Notes: a model not told the origin generated them from the sequence alone. A stretch of 64,000 nt of DNA from Pseudomonas khorasanensis (GCF_014268505.2 NZ_JABWQP020000011.1:1-64000), one strand, 5' to 3'; positions 15,714 to 25,139 are shown, numbered from the stretch's first letter. Made by a program: numbers and translations.

Positions 15714-16778
15714 ATGAAATTCGGATCACGACTGCTGGCTAGTCTCGGCATTTCCATGTTGGCGCTGGCCGCCGCGCCAACGATGGCGGCCTGCACCTGG
15801 AACGGCAGTGACTGGACGCCCAAGCAACTGACACTTAACGGCGGAGCGGTATTCGCCCCCCGTGACGTCCCCGTCGGCAGTACCCTGAACACCACAGGCG
15901 GCATCCGCGAGCTGCCGTTTGGCGACCGCTTGGTCTGTGGCTTGCGAGCCACCTACAGCACTGCGCTGGTTGGTCCGGTGGTCAACAACATTCCCGTCGA
16001 CACCATCAGTGTTCCGGCCAATTCGATATTGCAGACCAGTGTGCCGGGGGTTGGCTTGGCGATGTACATGACCGGGTTTGCCACTCAATGGCAAATGCCG
16101 GTGGGGAACCCCAGTCGGTTCATCCCATTCACGCTCAGCCTTAATATTCCCACCGCTACGAGTGGCATGCCGTCGGCGATGGTGCGTTACGCGCTAATCA
16201 AGACCGGCGAGATACCACCCGGCGCCCATAGCATCAACCAACTGGTAGCCACGGGCTCATCCGACCGGGGGCATATTTGGGATCTGACCTTCACAGCTAC
16301 AGTGACCGTCGCCGGTTGTTCGATGCCAGCAGCGCCTGGCAATCAGATCGACGTGCCAATGGGCCATTGGGAAAAACGCGTTTTCAACGGCAAGAACTCC
16401 ACCACTCAGGCCCAACCCTTTGAGATCACGCTGAACTCCTGCATCGCCGGCAATAATTATCCCTCCAATACCAACGGCTACTTCAACGGTAATTTCGCCA
16501 ACATTCAGATTGACGGCCACAAGACTTCCACCATCATTGACGCCGCCAATGGCGTACTGAGCCTGTCGAGCGATTCCACCGCCCAGGGCGTAGCGATCCA
16601 GATCCTGCGCGATAACGGCACGCCGATGAACCTTGGCCTGCCGGTGCGCCTCAATCGCGTGGCCAACGGCATCACCTCGATACCTTTGCGGGCACGCTAT
16701 ATCCAGACCGGCGGCGGCCCGACACCTCAACCCGGTACCGCTAACGGTTACGCCAGTTTCACGGTCACCTATCGCTGA
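15714..16778 (+). CDS. Fimbrial adhesin / tip pilin
   Basis: A 354-residue secreted protein with a signal peptide (LASLGISMLALAAAPTMAA). The N-terminal part (about 20-190) is a putative receptor-binding domain; the C-terminal part has the pilin-like TVAGCSMPAAPGNQIDVPMG start, paired cysteines and a terminal FTVTYR donor-strand motif ending in aromatic-x-Arg. This two-domain layout is that of chaperone-usher tip adhesins. GAGG precedes the ATG at 15714. The gene lies first, before the pilin, and has its own promoter and terminator rather than ending the operon. Confidence 0.82.
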   Translation: MKFGSRLLASLGISMLALAAAPTMAACTWNGSDWTPKQLTLNGGAVFAPRDVPVGSTLNTTGGIRELPFGDRLVCGLRATYSTALVGPVVNNIPVDTISVPANSILQTSVPGVGLAMYMTGFATQWQMPVGNPSRFIPFTLSLNIPTATSGMPSAMVRYALIKTGEIPPGAHSINQLVATGSSDRGHIWDLTFTATVTVAGCSMPAAPGNQIDVPMGHWEKRVFNGKNSTTQAQPFEITLNSCIAGNNYPSNTNGYFNGNFANIQIDGHKTSTIIDAANGVLSLSSDSTAQGVAIQILRDNGTPMNLGLPVRLNRVANGITSIPLRARYIQTGGGPTPQPGTANGYASFTVTYR

Positions 16779-16811
16779 TTTGAGCAGAGCCGGCATCGAT
16801 TGCCGGTCACT

Positions 16812-16866
16812 ACGCCATCGTGTTCAAACCGCTGTTACAGGCGGTTGGAACCGATGGCGTTTTTGT
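16812..16866 (+). terminator. Terminator after the adhesin gene
   Basis: ACGCCATCG near 16812-16820 pairs with CGATGGCGT at 16852-16860, extended by an inner AACCGC/GCGGTT stem, and is followed by TTTTTG. It separates adhesin transcription from the pilin operon. Confidence 0.85.
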
Positions 16867-16895
16867 TGGCGGAGTTCTTCGCAGTGACGTTACTG

Positions 16896-16960
16896 GTAGG
16901 AAACGTCCTACACGCACAAGGAAGTTGCCTACAGAGAGAGTGCTGCCCCGTCTCGATAAT
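16896..16960 (+). promoter_or_regulatory. Putative activator boxes and -10 of the pilin operon
   Basis: GTAGGA-AACG-TCCTAC (16896-16911) is a perfect 6-4-6 inverted repeat. AAGGAAGTTGCCTA follows 22 bp on, ending in CTACAG (16929-16934), and GATAAT at 16955-16960 is the candidate -10. CTACAG to GATAAT is 26 bp here and also before the adhesin gene. Confidence 0.62.
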
Positions 16961-17075
16961 GAGCCCTAGACGAAACGCGTCGTGACTCACTGATTAGCAG
17001 TCGATAGCGCGTCGTCCATTTGCCCGAAAGCCAAATGCGGCTGACGGACATTCCATCATCATTCTGGATGTGATC

Positions 17076-17624
17076 ATGAAAAATCTGACCCTCAAAGGTT
17101 TATCTCTGGCGCTTGTCCTGGTCGGCGCTTCGCAAGCTGCAAATGCTGCTGACGGTGAAATCAACTTCGTCGGCAGCGTGACCGACAACACTTGCCCGGT
17201 TGTGGTTTCCGATCTGAATGGATCGGCTGGTGCCGGCGATGTCACTCTGGGCAGCGTGCCAGCGACCTCCTTGGCGTCTTCCGGACAGATTGCCGGTGGT
17301 GGTGCTTTCGCCCTGACCATTGATACCACTGCGCCGGGTTGCAACGTCACCGGCAAGAAAGCCGTGGTCAAGTTCCTCTCGCTGAGCGGCAATGCCGGCT
17401 CCAGCGGTCAGTGGATAGGCCTGCTGCCGGAAGCCGGTGTCGCCACTAACGTTGCCGTGCAAATCAAGGACGCCACCGGCAAGGACGTACAGGTCGGCCT
17501 GGAATCCTCGCCTTATTTGGACTTGAGCCAGCCGCTGCGTTTCACCGCCAACTACATCGCTACGGGTGCGGCGACGGCGGGTCCGGCCAACGCCAAGGCA
17601 GCGTTTACCGTCGACTATCAATAA
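17076..17624 (+). CDS. Major fimbrial subunit (type 1 pilin family)
   Basis: A 182-residue pilin with signal peptide (LSLALVLVGASQAANA) and the usual start of the mature chain, DGEINFVGSVTDNTCPV. It has two cysteines for the pilin disulfide and a C-terminal AAFTVDYQ donor-strand motif. The ATG at 17076 was preferred over the GTG two codons earlier. It is the first gene of the pilin-chaperone-usher operon, 88 bp ahead of the chaperone. Confidence 0.93.
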   Translation: MKNLTLKGLSLALVLVGASQAANAADGEINFVGSVTDNTCPVVVSDLNGSAGAGDVTLGSVPATSLASSGQIAGGGAFALTIDTTAPGCNVTGKKAVVKFLSLSGNAGSSGQWIGLLPEAGVATNVAVQIKDATGKDVQVGLESSPYLDLSQPLRFTANYIATGAATAGPANAKAAFTVDYQ

Positions 17625-17712
17625 GTCTGGTCAACAGCCGGGGCCATGGGGTCCCGGTTGTCTTTCTCCACAGCATGACTCGTGCAGTTGTGCTGACTTG
17701 AGGATGAATGCA

Positions 17713-18453
17713 ATGTCGCTGTTCCCTATCACTTTCAAAAGTACAGCGGTTGCCCTGGTGTTATTGGGCAGCACGCTGGTCAGTGCTTTGAGTCAGGCCG
17801 GTGTGATGCTCGGCGGCACGCGCATCGTCTACGAAGGCAGCAAGCGCGATGCGTCGATCACCGTCAGCAACACCACACCCGCGCCTTACGCCGTGCAAAC
17901 CTGGGTAAACACTGAAGCGGATGACCTCAACACCGCGACGCCATTTGTGGCGACGCCGCCGCTATTTCGCCTGGACCCCCGCAAGGAACAAATGGTGCGC
18001 ATCCAGAAGGTACCCGGCAACCTGCCTGAGGATCGCGAATCGGTGTTCTATTTCAATGCGCAGGAAATTCCGGTTGCCGGCAAGGCTGACGAAAACACCC
18101 TGAAGATCGCCATGCGCACCCGCATCAAACTGTTTTACCGCCCGGCCGGCCTCAAGGGCAGCGCGGTCGACGCACCGGGGCAATTGCGCTGGAGCCTTGA
18201 GCAAGTGCAGGGCAAACCGATGCTGGTAGTCAATAACCCGTCGGTGTTTCACGTTTCGTTTATCGGCGTGAAAGTCATCGACGGCGGAAAGAGCATCGAA
18301 GTCAACGAGCCAAAAATGGTCGCGCCCTTGAGCAGCCAGCGCTACCCGCTGCCCGGTTTCAGCGCTCACTCCGGTGACGTCGAGTTCTCTGCCATCAACG
18401 ACTACGGCGGTTATACCGAGCCAAGAAAAGTCGCTCTGAATCGCGCGCCTTAA
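17713..18453 (+). CDS. Periplasmic fimbrial chaperone (PapD/FimC family)
   Basis: A 246-residue chaperone with signal peptide. Conserved features are GGTRIVYEGSKRDASITVSNT with the subunit-anchoring arginine, PPLFRLDP, the FYFNAQEIP F1-G1 region, and RTRIKLFYRP carrying the conserved lysine that binds the subunit carboxy-terminus. The C-terminal domain ends DVEFSAINDYGGYT. GAGG lies 9 bp before the ATG at 17713 but abuts another ATG at 17704, so the later start was chosen. It delivers pilin and adhesin to the usher encoded next. Confidence 0.95.
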   Translation: MSLFPITFKSTAVALVLLGSTLVSALSQAGVMLGGTRIVYEGSKRDASITVSNTTPAPYAVQTWVNTEADDLNTATPFVATPPLFRLDPRKEQMVRIQKVPGNLPEDRESVFYFNAQEIPVAGKADENTLKIAMRTRIKLFYRPAGLKGSAVDAPGQLRWSLEQVQGKPMLVVNNPSVFHVSFIGVKVIDGGKSIEVNEPKMVAPLSSQRYPLPGFSAHSGDVEFSAINDYGGYTEPRKVALNRAP

Positions 18454-18529
18454 CGTCTTCGTCCTTTTCCTTGCGAACAAGCCCACGCGCTGTTTTTACA
18501 GCGTGGCGGCAGCGTATTGAGTATTTGTC

Positions 18530-21049
18530 ATGCGAACCGACGCCTTGAAACTTCATTGCCCGACCGTGCCGTTTACCCCGGTGCGCTTGTCTATGGCGAT
18601 TTTCGTGGCACTGCTGAGCGGTGTGGCCAGTGCTGACGAACCGGCGAAGTTTGACGCAAGCTTCATGCAGTCGTTTGGCGGCAGCAGTGCCGGCCCCAAT
18701 CTCGACCTGGACGCCATCGCTAACAGTGGCACGATCGGGCCAGGCACCTATCCGGTTGTGATCCGTCTGAACCAGAGCTTTTTCGATCGTCGCGACATGA
18801 CTTTTGCCAAAGATGAAAAGAGCGCTGAAGTGCGTTCCTGCCTGTCTGAAGCATTTCTCAGAGAACTCGGGGTCAAGGTTGAAGCGTTTCAGACTCCAGG
18901 CCAGGCGTTTCCTGATTGCATCGATTTGCCACGCCTGATTGAAGGCGCTTCGGTCAGCTTCGATGGGGCGCGTCTTGCACTGGACATCAGCGTGCCGCAG
19001 ATTGCCTTGCGCCGTGATGCCGCCGGTTATGTCGCGCCGCAGGAATGGGACCGAGGGATCAACGCGGCAATGCTCAATTATCAGTTCTCCGCAGCCAATA
19101 CCCAAAGCAACTCCCGTGGCAGTGGCACGCAATACAACCTCTACGCCAACGGTGGCTTCAATCTCGGTGACTGGCGCTTTCGTTCCAGCAGCTCGTTTCG
19201 GCAGGACGAAGACGGCCAGCAGGACTGGCAGCACAGCAACACCTACGCACAGCGAGATCTGACCGCGATCAAGGGCACGCTGACTCTGGGCGAAAGTTTC
19301 ACTCCCGGGGATGTGTTCGACAGCATTCCGTTTCAGGGCGCGCAGGTCGCGTCCGACATGGGCATGTTGCCGGATTCGATGCAAGGTTATGCGCCGATCA
19401 TTCGTGGCATTGCCGAAACCCAGGCCAAGGTTGAAGTGCGCCAGAACGGTTACTCGCTGTACACCACATACGTTGCGCCGGGCGCGTTTGAAATCGACGA
19501 CCTCAACGCCGCCTCGGGCAGTGGCGACCTTGAGGTGATCATAACCGAAGCGGACGGCCGCGAGCGCCGTTTCACTCAGCCCTACGCGACGCTGGCAAAC
19601 ATGCTGCGGGAAAAAACCTGGCGTTACAGCGTGACAGCCGGCGAATACAACGCTGTGGACGGCGGCCATCGCCCGGCGTTTGCGCAAGCGTCTTTGGCGT
19701 ATGGCCTGCCGTTCGATCTGACGCTGTACGGTGGCTTGCTCGGCGCCGAGTTTTATCGCGCCGGTGTGGTCGGCGTCGGCAAGAGTCTGGGCAGTCTCGG
19801 CGCTGTGTCGTTGGACCTGACCCAGGCGCAAACCGACGTGCCTCAGGGTTCGACCACGAGCTCCGCCAAAGCTGGCAAGGAAAAAGGTCAGAGCTACGGG
19901 GTACGCTACGGCAAGGCATTCGAAACCGGTACATCGGTGCGTTTTGCTGGCTACCGCTATTCCACCGAAGGCTATCGCGACTTCGACGAGGCGGTGAGTC
20001 TGCAGGAACCCAATGACTGGAACAATTTCTCCAGGCGCAGCAAAGTCGAGGCCAGTGTCAACCAGGCATTGGACGGCTATGGCTCGTTTTACCTGAACGT
20101 CAGCAAACAGAATTACTGGGGCACATCGCGCGAAGACAAACAGATGCAGTTGGGCTTCAATACCCAGCACAAAGGTGTGACATACGGCGTCTACGCCAGC
20201 AAGACGCTCACCGACAATTTTGGCCAGAACAACCAGGTAGTGTTCACCGTCTCGATGCCGATCGGCCAGACCCGCAGCACCGGCACCTACACGGTCACGC
20301 GCAATAACGACGGCAGCCTTGACCAGCGCGCCGGCCTGAGCGGGCGCGACGGCAACCTCAACTACAACGTCAACGCCAACCGCTCGAACAATGGCGGCAA
20401 CAACGGTTCGGCGCTGATCGGCTATCGCGCACAGGTTGCCCAGCTCGGTGCGGGTGTCAGCGTGGGCAGTGGCTATCGACAAACGTCAGTCAGCGCCGCC
20501 GGCTCGGTCCTCGGGCACAGTGACGGGCTGGAGTTCGGCCATACCCTGGGCGAAACCGTGGCGCTGGTAGAAGTCAAGGACACGCCGAAAGTTGGCGTGC
20601 TCAACGCCCCCGGAACCCTGACCAATGACAAGGGTTACGCCTTGGTGCCGTACGTCACGCCTTACCGTAAAAACCGCGTGGCGCTGGACACTGGTGAGCT
20701 GGACAACAGTGTCGACATCGCCGAAGGCGTTACAAATGTCGTGCCGCGAAGGGGTGCCGTGGTCAAGGCGAGCTTTGCCGCCACTCGCACGCAAAAGGTT
20801 TTGCTCAATGTGCGTTTGCAAAATGGCCATTTGCCGCCGTTTGGCACCACAGTCACCGACGCAAAGGGCGTCAGCGCCGGTGTGGTCGGTCAGGCCGGTC
20901 AGGTCTTGCTGGCGATGGGCGAGGGCAAGGTCTATCAGATGAAATGGGGCGAGACGCAGGCGCAGACGTGTCGCATCGACGTTGATGTACGCAACGCGCC
21001 GCTGATTGACGGATATCGGGTGATGGACGCGGTGTGCCGGGAGCCGTAA
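18530..21049 (+). CDS. Outer-membrane fimbrial usher (PapC/FimD family)
   Basis: An 839-residue usher. After the signal peptide come the N-terminal periplasmic domain (FDASFMQSFGG ... DLDAIANSGTIGPGTYPVVIRLN), the beta-barrel with plug (FTPGDVFDSIPFQGAQVASDMGMLPDSM, YAPIIRGIAETQAKVEVRQNG) and the C-terminal domains (TDAKGVSAGVVGQAGQVLLA) that secrete and polymerise the subunits. The length is usual. The Shine-Dalgarno before 18530 is weak (GAG), so coupling with the chaperone, 76 bp upstream, is possible. A strong hairpin follows the stop. Confidence 0.96.
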   Translation: MRTDALKLHCPTVPFTPVRLSMAIFVALLSGVASADEPAKFDASFMQSFGGSSAGPNLDLDAIANSGTIGPGTYPVVIRLNQSFFDRRDMTFAKDEKSAEVRSCLSEAFLRELGVKVEAFQTPGQAFPDCIDLPRLIEGASVSFDGARLALDISVPQIALRRDAAGYVAPQEWDRGINAAMLNYQFSAANTQSNSRGSGTQYNLYANGGFNLGDWRFRSSSSFRQDEDGQQDWQHSNTYAQRDLTAIKGTLTLGESFTPGDVFDSIPFQGAQVASDMGMLPDSMQGYAPIIRGIAETQAKVEVRQNGYSLYTTYVAPGAFEIDDLNAASGSGDLEVIITEADGRERRFTQPYATLANMLREKTWRYSVTAGEYNAVDGGHRPAFAQASLAYGLPFDLTLYGGLLGAEFYRAGVVGVGKSLGSLGAVSLDLTQAQTDVPQGSTTSSAKAGKEKGQSYGVRYGKAFETGTSVRFAGYRYSTEGYRDFDEAVSLQEPNDWNNFSRRSKVEASVNQALDGYGSFYLNVSKQNYWGTSREDKQMQLGFNTQHKGVTYGVYASKTLTDNFGQNNQVVFTVSMPIGQTRSTGTYTVTRNNDGSLDQRAGLSGRDGNLNYNVNANRSNNGGNNGSALIGYRAQVAQLGAGVSVGSGYRQTSVSAAGSVLGHSDGLEFGHTLGETVALVEVKDTPKVGVLNAPGTLTNDKGYALVPYVTPYRKNRVALDTGELDNSVDIAEGVTNVVPRRGAVVKASFAATRTQKVLLNVRLQNGHLPPFGTTVTDAKGVSAGVVGQAGQVLLAMGEGKVYQMKWGETQAQTCRIDVDVRNAPLIDGYRVMDAVCREP

Positions 21050-21052
21050 ATG

Positions 21053-21088
21053 TTTTCAAGCCAGGGCGAGCCCGACCTGGCTTGAAAA
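21053..21088. terminator. Strong hairpin between convergent usher and paoC
   Basis: TTTTCAAGCCAGG (21053-21065) pairs perfectly with CCTGGCTTGAAAA (21076-21088) around 10 nt. There is no long T run outside the stem, but a 13-bp stem between convergent genes is a likely bidirectional terminator or 3'-end stabiliser. Confidence 0.65.
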
Positions 21089-21099
21089 CCGCGCGAACC

Positions 21100-23298
21100 T
21101 CAGATCATCTCAGGCAACGAATCAAGAATCTTGTCCAGCGTGATCGGATACTCGCGCACCCTGGCTCCGGTGGCGTTGTAGATTGCATTCGCCACCGCCG
21201 CGCTCACGCCGCAAATCCCCAGCTCACCGACCCCCTTGGCCTTCATCGGCGAAGAGATCGGGTCGGTTTCATCCAGGAAAATCACGTCCTGATGCGGAAT
21301 GTCGGCATGCACCGGCACTTCATACCCCGCCAGATCATGGTTGACGAAAAAGCCCAGCCGTTTGTCCACCGCCAGTTCTTCCATCAACGCCGCGCCGACG
21401 CCCATGGTCATCGCGCCGATCACTTGGCTGCGCGCCGAGGTCGGGTTGAGAATCCGTCCTGCCGCGCACACCGCGAGCATGCGCCGCACGCGGACTTCGC
21501 CGGTGGCCGCATCGACGGCGACCTCGGCGAAGTGCGCGCCGAACGTCGATTGCTGGTATTTCTCGGCCAGATCACCGAACTCGATGCTGTCCTCACCGAC
21601 CAGCGCGCCGCCTTCTGCGGCGTTGCGCAGCGGCAGGCTTTGGTTGCCGACGCGCACTTGGCCATCGGCAAACTCGGCCTGATCGGCCGCCAGTCCGAGC
21701 CTGGTCGCCACCGCTTCGCGCAGTTTCACGCACGCGGCATAAACCCCGGCGGTCGAGCAGTTACCGCCGAACTGACCGCCAGAGCCGGCCGACACCGGGA
21801 AGTCGGAGTCACCCAGGCGCACCACCACATCATCCAGACCAACGCCCATCATTTCCGCGGCGGTCTGCGCGATGATCGTGTAACTGCCGGTGCCGATGTC
21901 GGTCATGTCGGTTTCCACGATGACCTTGCCATCTTGTTCCAGCCGTACGCGGGCGCCGGACTTGACCAGCAGATTGTTGCGAAACGCCGCCGCTACGCCC
22001 ATGCCGATCAGCCAGCGACCTTCGCGGCGCGTACCGGGTTTAGCATTGCGTTGATTCCAGCCGAATTTTTCGGCACCGATCTGCAGGCATTTGACCAGTT
22101 GGCGCTGGGAGAACGGTCGCTCGGTTTTCACCGGATCGACCTGGGTGTCGTTGAGAATGCGGAACTGCACCGGATCCATTTTCAACCGTTCAGCCATCTC
22201 GTCCATGGCGATTTCCAGCACCATCAAGCCCGGCGCTTCACCCGGTGCGCGCATGGCGTTGCCTTCGGGCAGGTCGAGCGGCGCGAGGCGCATGCTCACG
22301 CGGCGGTTTTCGGCGGCGTAGAGCAACTGGCTCGGCTGCGACGCGAGTTCGACCTTGCCGTCGGCGAGGTTGCCGGACCAGCCTTCGTGAGCGATGGCGG
22401 TGAGCTTGCCATCGGCCGTGGCGCCCATGCGAATGCGCTGAATTGTCGCCGGGCGGTGTGTGGTGTTATTGGCCATTTGCGGGCGGGCGAGGGCGACTTT
22501 GACCGGTCTGCCGGCCATGCGCGCACCGAGGGCGGCGAGGATCGCGTCGGCGCGGATGAACAGCTTGCCGCCGAAACCGCCGCCGATGTATGGCGAGACC
22601 AGCCGGACTTTTTCCTTGGGCAGGCCCAGGGTTTTCGCGATGTCGCCAACGCTCCAGGCGACCATCTGATTCGACGTCCACAGCGTCAACTGATCGCCTT
22701 TCCATGCCGCCAGCGTTGCATGCGGCTCCATCATTGCGTGGGACTGGTCCGGGGTGGTGTAGGTCTGATCGAACTGCACCGGCGCGGCGGCAAACGCCTT
22801 GTCGAAGTCGCCGTGATTGACGTCAGGCAACTCGTCTTTCGGTTCGACGCCCAGATGTTTCACGCCGGCCAGGTCGAACTTGCCGTCAGTGGTTTCGTAA
22901 TCGACTTTGACCAATTGCGCCGCGGCGCGTGCCTGTTCGAACGTTTCGGCGACTACCAGCGCGACGGCCTGTTGATAGTGCTGGACTTCGGGCCCGGCGA
23001 GCAGGTGCGCGGCGTTGTAATCGCCTTTGTCGAGCTTGCCGGCGTTCTCGGCGGTAACAATCGCCAACACACCGGGAGAGGCTTTGGCATCGTCCAGATG
23101 GATCGCTTTGATCCGCCCCTTGGCGATGGCCGAATCGACCATGAAACCGTAAGCCTGGTTGGCTGCCGCCTCGTGTTGCTCGTAGGCGTAGGTGGCTTGA
23201 CCGCTGGTTTTGAGCGGGCCTTCGATACGCTCGGTGGGCTGGCCGATGACCTTGAGTCGATCGATGGGATTGGTGGTGGCGGGCGTGTCGAATTTCAT
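21100..23298 (-). CDS. paoC: Periplasmic aldehyde oxidoreductase, molybdenum subunit
   Basis: A 732-residue member of the xanthine oxidase family. It binds molybdopterin cytosine dinucleotide and oxidises aldehydes to carboxylic acids. GGGFGGK, RAPGEAPGLMVLE and the catalytic glutamate E692 in AKGVGELG agree with the E. coli PaoC length and active site. It overlaps paoB by 4 bp, giving a translationally coupled A-B-C operon. No XdhC-like cofactor-insertion gene (paoD) is next to it, unlike E. coli. Confidence 0.95.
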   Translation of the reverse strand: MKFDTPATTNPIDRLKVIGQPTERIEGPLKTSGQATYAYEQHEAAANQAYGFMVDSAIAKGRIKAIHLDDAKASPGVLAIVTAENAGKLDKGDYNAAHLLAGPEVQHYQQAVALVVAETFEQARAAAQLVKVDYETTDGKFDLAGVKHLGVEPKDELPDVNHGDFDKAFAAAPVQFDQTYTTPDQSHAMMEPHATLAAWKGDQLTLWTSNQMVAWSVGDIAKTLGLPKEKVRLVSPYIGGGFGGKLFIRADAILAALGARMAGRPVKVALARPQMANNTTHRPATIQRIRMGATADGKLTAIAHEGWSGNLADGKVELASQPSQLLYAAENRRVSMRLAPLDLPEGNAMRAPGEAPGLMVLEIAMDEMAERLKMDPVQFRILNDTQVDPVKTERPFSQRQLVKCLQIGAEKFGWNQRNAKPGTRREGRWLIGMGVAAAFRNNLLVKSGARVRLEQDGKVIVETDMTDIGTGSYTIIAQTAAEMMGVGLDDVVVRLGDSDFPVSAGSGGQFGGNCSTAGVYAACVKLREAVATRLGLAADQAEFADGQVRVGNQSLPLRNAAEGGALVGEDSIEFGDLAEKYQQSTFGAHFAEVAVDAATGEVRVRRMLAVCAAGRILNPTSARSQVIGAMTMGVGAALMEELAVDKRLGFFVNHDLAGYEVPVHADIPHQDVIFLDETDPISSPMKAKGVGELGICGVSAAVANAIYNATGARVREYPITLDKILDSLPEMI

Positions 23299-24248
23299 GC
23301 CGTTTCCCTCGCTTGCGCCAACACCGAGGCCAGCGTGCGCTCGACCAGTGTCAGTTTGAAGTGGTTGTCATCGGTGGGGGTGGCGCCTTCGAGCAGGCGT
23401 TCGCTGACGGCTTTTGCGCCTTTGGGCAACAGCGCCTCCGCCGCTTCGACCCGCCAAGGTTTCGGCGCGATGCCGCCGACGGCAACTCGGCCCGTGCCAT
23501 CCTCCTGCAGAATCAACCCGACCGAGACCAGCGCAAACGCGTACGACGAGCGATCACGCACCTTGTGATAAATGTGCGTACCACCGACCGGCGCGGGCAG
23601 CGTTACGGCGGTAATGAATTCGCCGGGCATGAGGCTGGTTTCGATATGCGGGGTATTGCCCGGCAATTGATGCAAATCAGCCATCGGGATGCTGCGCGTG
23701 CTGCCGTCGGGCCTCACCGTTTCAATTTGTGCATCGAGCGCGCGCATGGCGATGGCCATGTCGCTCGGGTGAGTGGCAATGCACGCGTCGCTGACGCCGA
23801 TGACTGCCAACTGCCGAGTGACTCCGCCGATGGCCGAGCAACCACTACCGGGATTGCGTTTGTTGCACGCCTGGTGGGTGTCGTAGAAGTAGGGGCAACG
23901 GGTGCGCTGCAGCAGGTTGCCGGCAGTGGTCGCCATATTGCGCAATTGCCCGGACGCCCCGGCGAGCAGGGCGCGGGAGAGCAGGGCGTAGTCTTTGCGC
24001 ACGCGCGCATCGGCGGCCAGGTCGGTGTTGCGCACGAGTGCGCCGATGCGCAGACCGCCCTCGGGCGTGGCTTCGATCTGATCCAGGCCCAAGTGGTTGA
24101 CGTCGATCAGGTGCGCGGGAGTTTCAATGTCGAGCTTCATCAGGTCCAGCAGGTTAGTGCCGCCGGCGATGAATTTTGCGCCTTCGACTTGCGCGGCCTG
24201 CGAGGCTGCGGCGGGGGAGTCGGCGCGGGTGTAATTGAAGGCCCTCAT
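23295..24248 (-). CDS. paoB: Periplasmic aldehyde oxidoreductase, FAD subunit
   Basis: A 317-residue FAD-binding subunit. FIAGGTNLLDLMK near the start is the FAD pyrophosphate-binding motif. The extra cysteine set in LQRTRCPYFYDTHQACNKRN and SGCSAIGG is the [4Fe-4S]-binding insertion characteristic of the PaoB group. It transfers electrons from the molybdenum subunit to the acceptor. It overlaps both neighbours by 4 bp. Confidence 0.94.
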   Translation of the reverse strand: MRAFNYTRADSPAAASQAAQVEGAKFIAGGTNLLDLMKLDIETPAHLIDVNHLGLDQIEATPEGGLRIGALVRNTDLAADARVRKDYALLSRALLAGASGQLRNMATTAGNLLQRTRCPYFYDTHQACNKRNPGSGCSAIGGVTRQLAVIGVSDACIATHPSDMAIAMRALDAQIETVRPDGSTRSIPMADLHQLPGNTPHIETSLMPGEFITAVTLPAPVGGTHIYHKVRDRSSYAFALVSVGLILQEDGTGRVAVGGIAPKPWRVEAAEALLPKGAKAVSERLLEGATPTDDNHFKLTLVERTLASVLAQARETA

Positions 24249-24868
24249 GCCGGCACCTCCGCGACTTCAGTGATGGCTTCGATGATGTTCGAGTAGGCGC
24301 CGCAGCGGCAGATGTTGCCGCTCATGCGTTCCTGCAGTTCGGCCGCGATCAGCTGCGGCGGCTCGGTCAGGCTCGGGCTGACGTGGCTGGGAATGCCGTC
24401 GCGGATTTCCTTGAGCACCGCCACCGCCGAACAGATCTGGCCCGGCGTGCAATAGCCGCACTGGTAACCGTCGTGCTTGATGAACGCGGCTTGCATCGGG
24501 TGCAGCTTGTCAGGCATGCCAAGGCCTTCGATGGTGGTGACTTCGCTGCCGTCATGCATCACCGCCAGGGTGAGGCAGGAATTGATCCGGCGGCCGTCGG
24601 CGATCACCGTGCAGGCGCCGCACTGACCGTGGTCACAACCTTTTTTGGTGCCGGTCAGGTGCAGGTTTTCGCGCAAGGCGTCGAGCAGGGTGGTGCGGGT
24701 GTCTACTTCGAGTTCACGGGGTTTGCCATTGACTTGCAGGGTGATTTTGCTCATGGCCGGTTGCTCCAGACTGGCCGCGTAGGCCTTGAGGCTGATAAAG
24801 GGGGGCATTGCGAACGCCGTCGCGGTTACGGCACCGAGGATCAAAAAGTTGCGTCGGGAAATCGTCAT
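24245..24868 (-). CDS. paoA: Periplasmic aldehyde oxidoreductase, 2Fe-2S subunit (Tat signal)
   Basis: A 207-residue protein with two [2Fe-2S] clusters: plant-type KKGCDHGQCGACTVIADG...C and the helical-domain CGYCTPGQ plus NICRCGAY. Residues 4-8 (SRRNF) start a twin-arginine signal, so the assembled trimer is probably exported by hitch-hiking on this subunit. AAGGA is 7 bp before the ATG. It is the first gene of the operon. Confidence 0.95.
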   Translation of the reverse strand: MTISRRNFLILGAVTATAFAMPPFISLKAYAASLEQPAMSKITLQVNGKPRELEVDTRTTLLDALRENLHLTGTKKGCDHGQCGACTVIADGRRINSCLTLAVMHDGSEVTTIEGLGMPDKLHPMQAAFIKHDGYQCGYCTPGQICSAVAVLKEIRDGIPSHVSPSLTEPPQLIAAELQERMSGNICRCGAYSNIIEAITEVAEVPA

Positions 24869-25029
24869 GGTTCGATTCCTTGTCTCTCATCGGGCGGCAG
24901 GGTTTCAAATGGCCCGGATGGGCGTGCCGGCATGCATGCCGGTCTCGTAGAAGGAGTGACCGCAGGAGGGAGGAAAAGGTTTTGTCGGATTTGCGCTATA
25001 GAGTTATGTGCTCAGTTCATCAATCAACC

Positions 25030-25120
25030 TGTGGGAGCGAGGCTGCTCGCGAAAGCATCGGGTCAGACCCAGCCGATGCTGGATGTGCTGGCTCCTTCGC
25101 GAGCAGGCTCGCTCCCTCAG
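25030..25120. repeat. REP pair between paoA and lldP
   Basis: TGTGGGAGCGAGGCTGCTCG at 25030-25049 faces TTCGCGAGCAGGCTCGCTCC at 25096-25115. The left copy has one inserted base compared with the common core. Confidence 0.85.
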
Positions 25121-25139
25121 TGGAGATGTGTTTATCCGG

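Noticed and set aside
18395..20482. A 695-codon open frame antisense to the usher gene
   Set aside because: No motif or ribosome binding site; the usher frame on the other strand is complete and conserved.
21034..23568. An 844-codon open frame antisense to paoC
   Set aside because: Composition is His/Arg/Gly/Asp-rich without domains, and it lies wholly across paoC and its hairpin.
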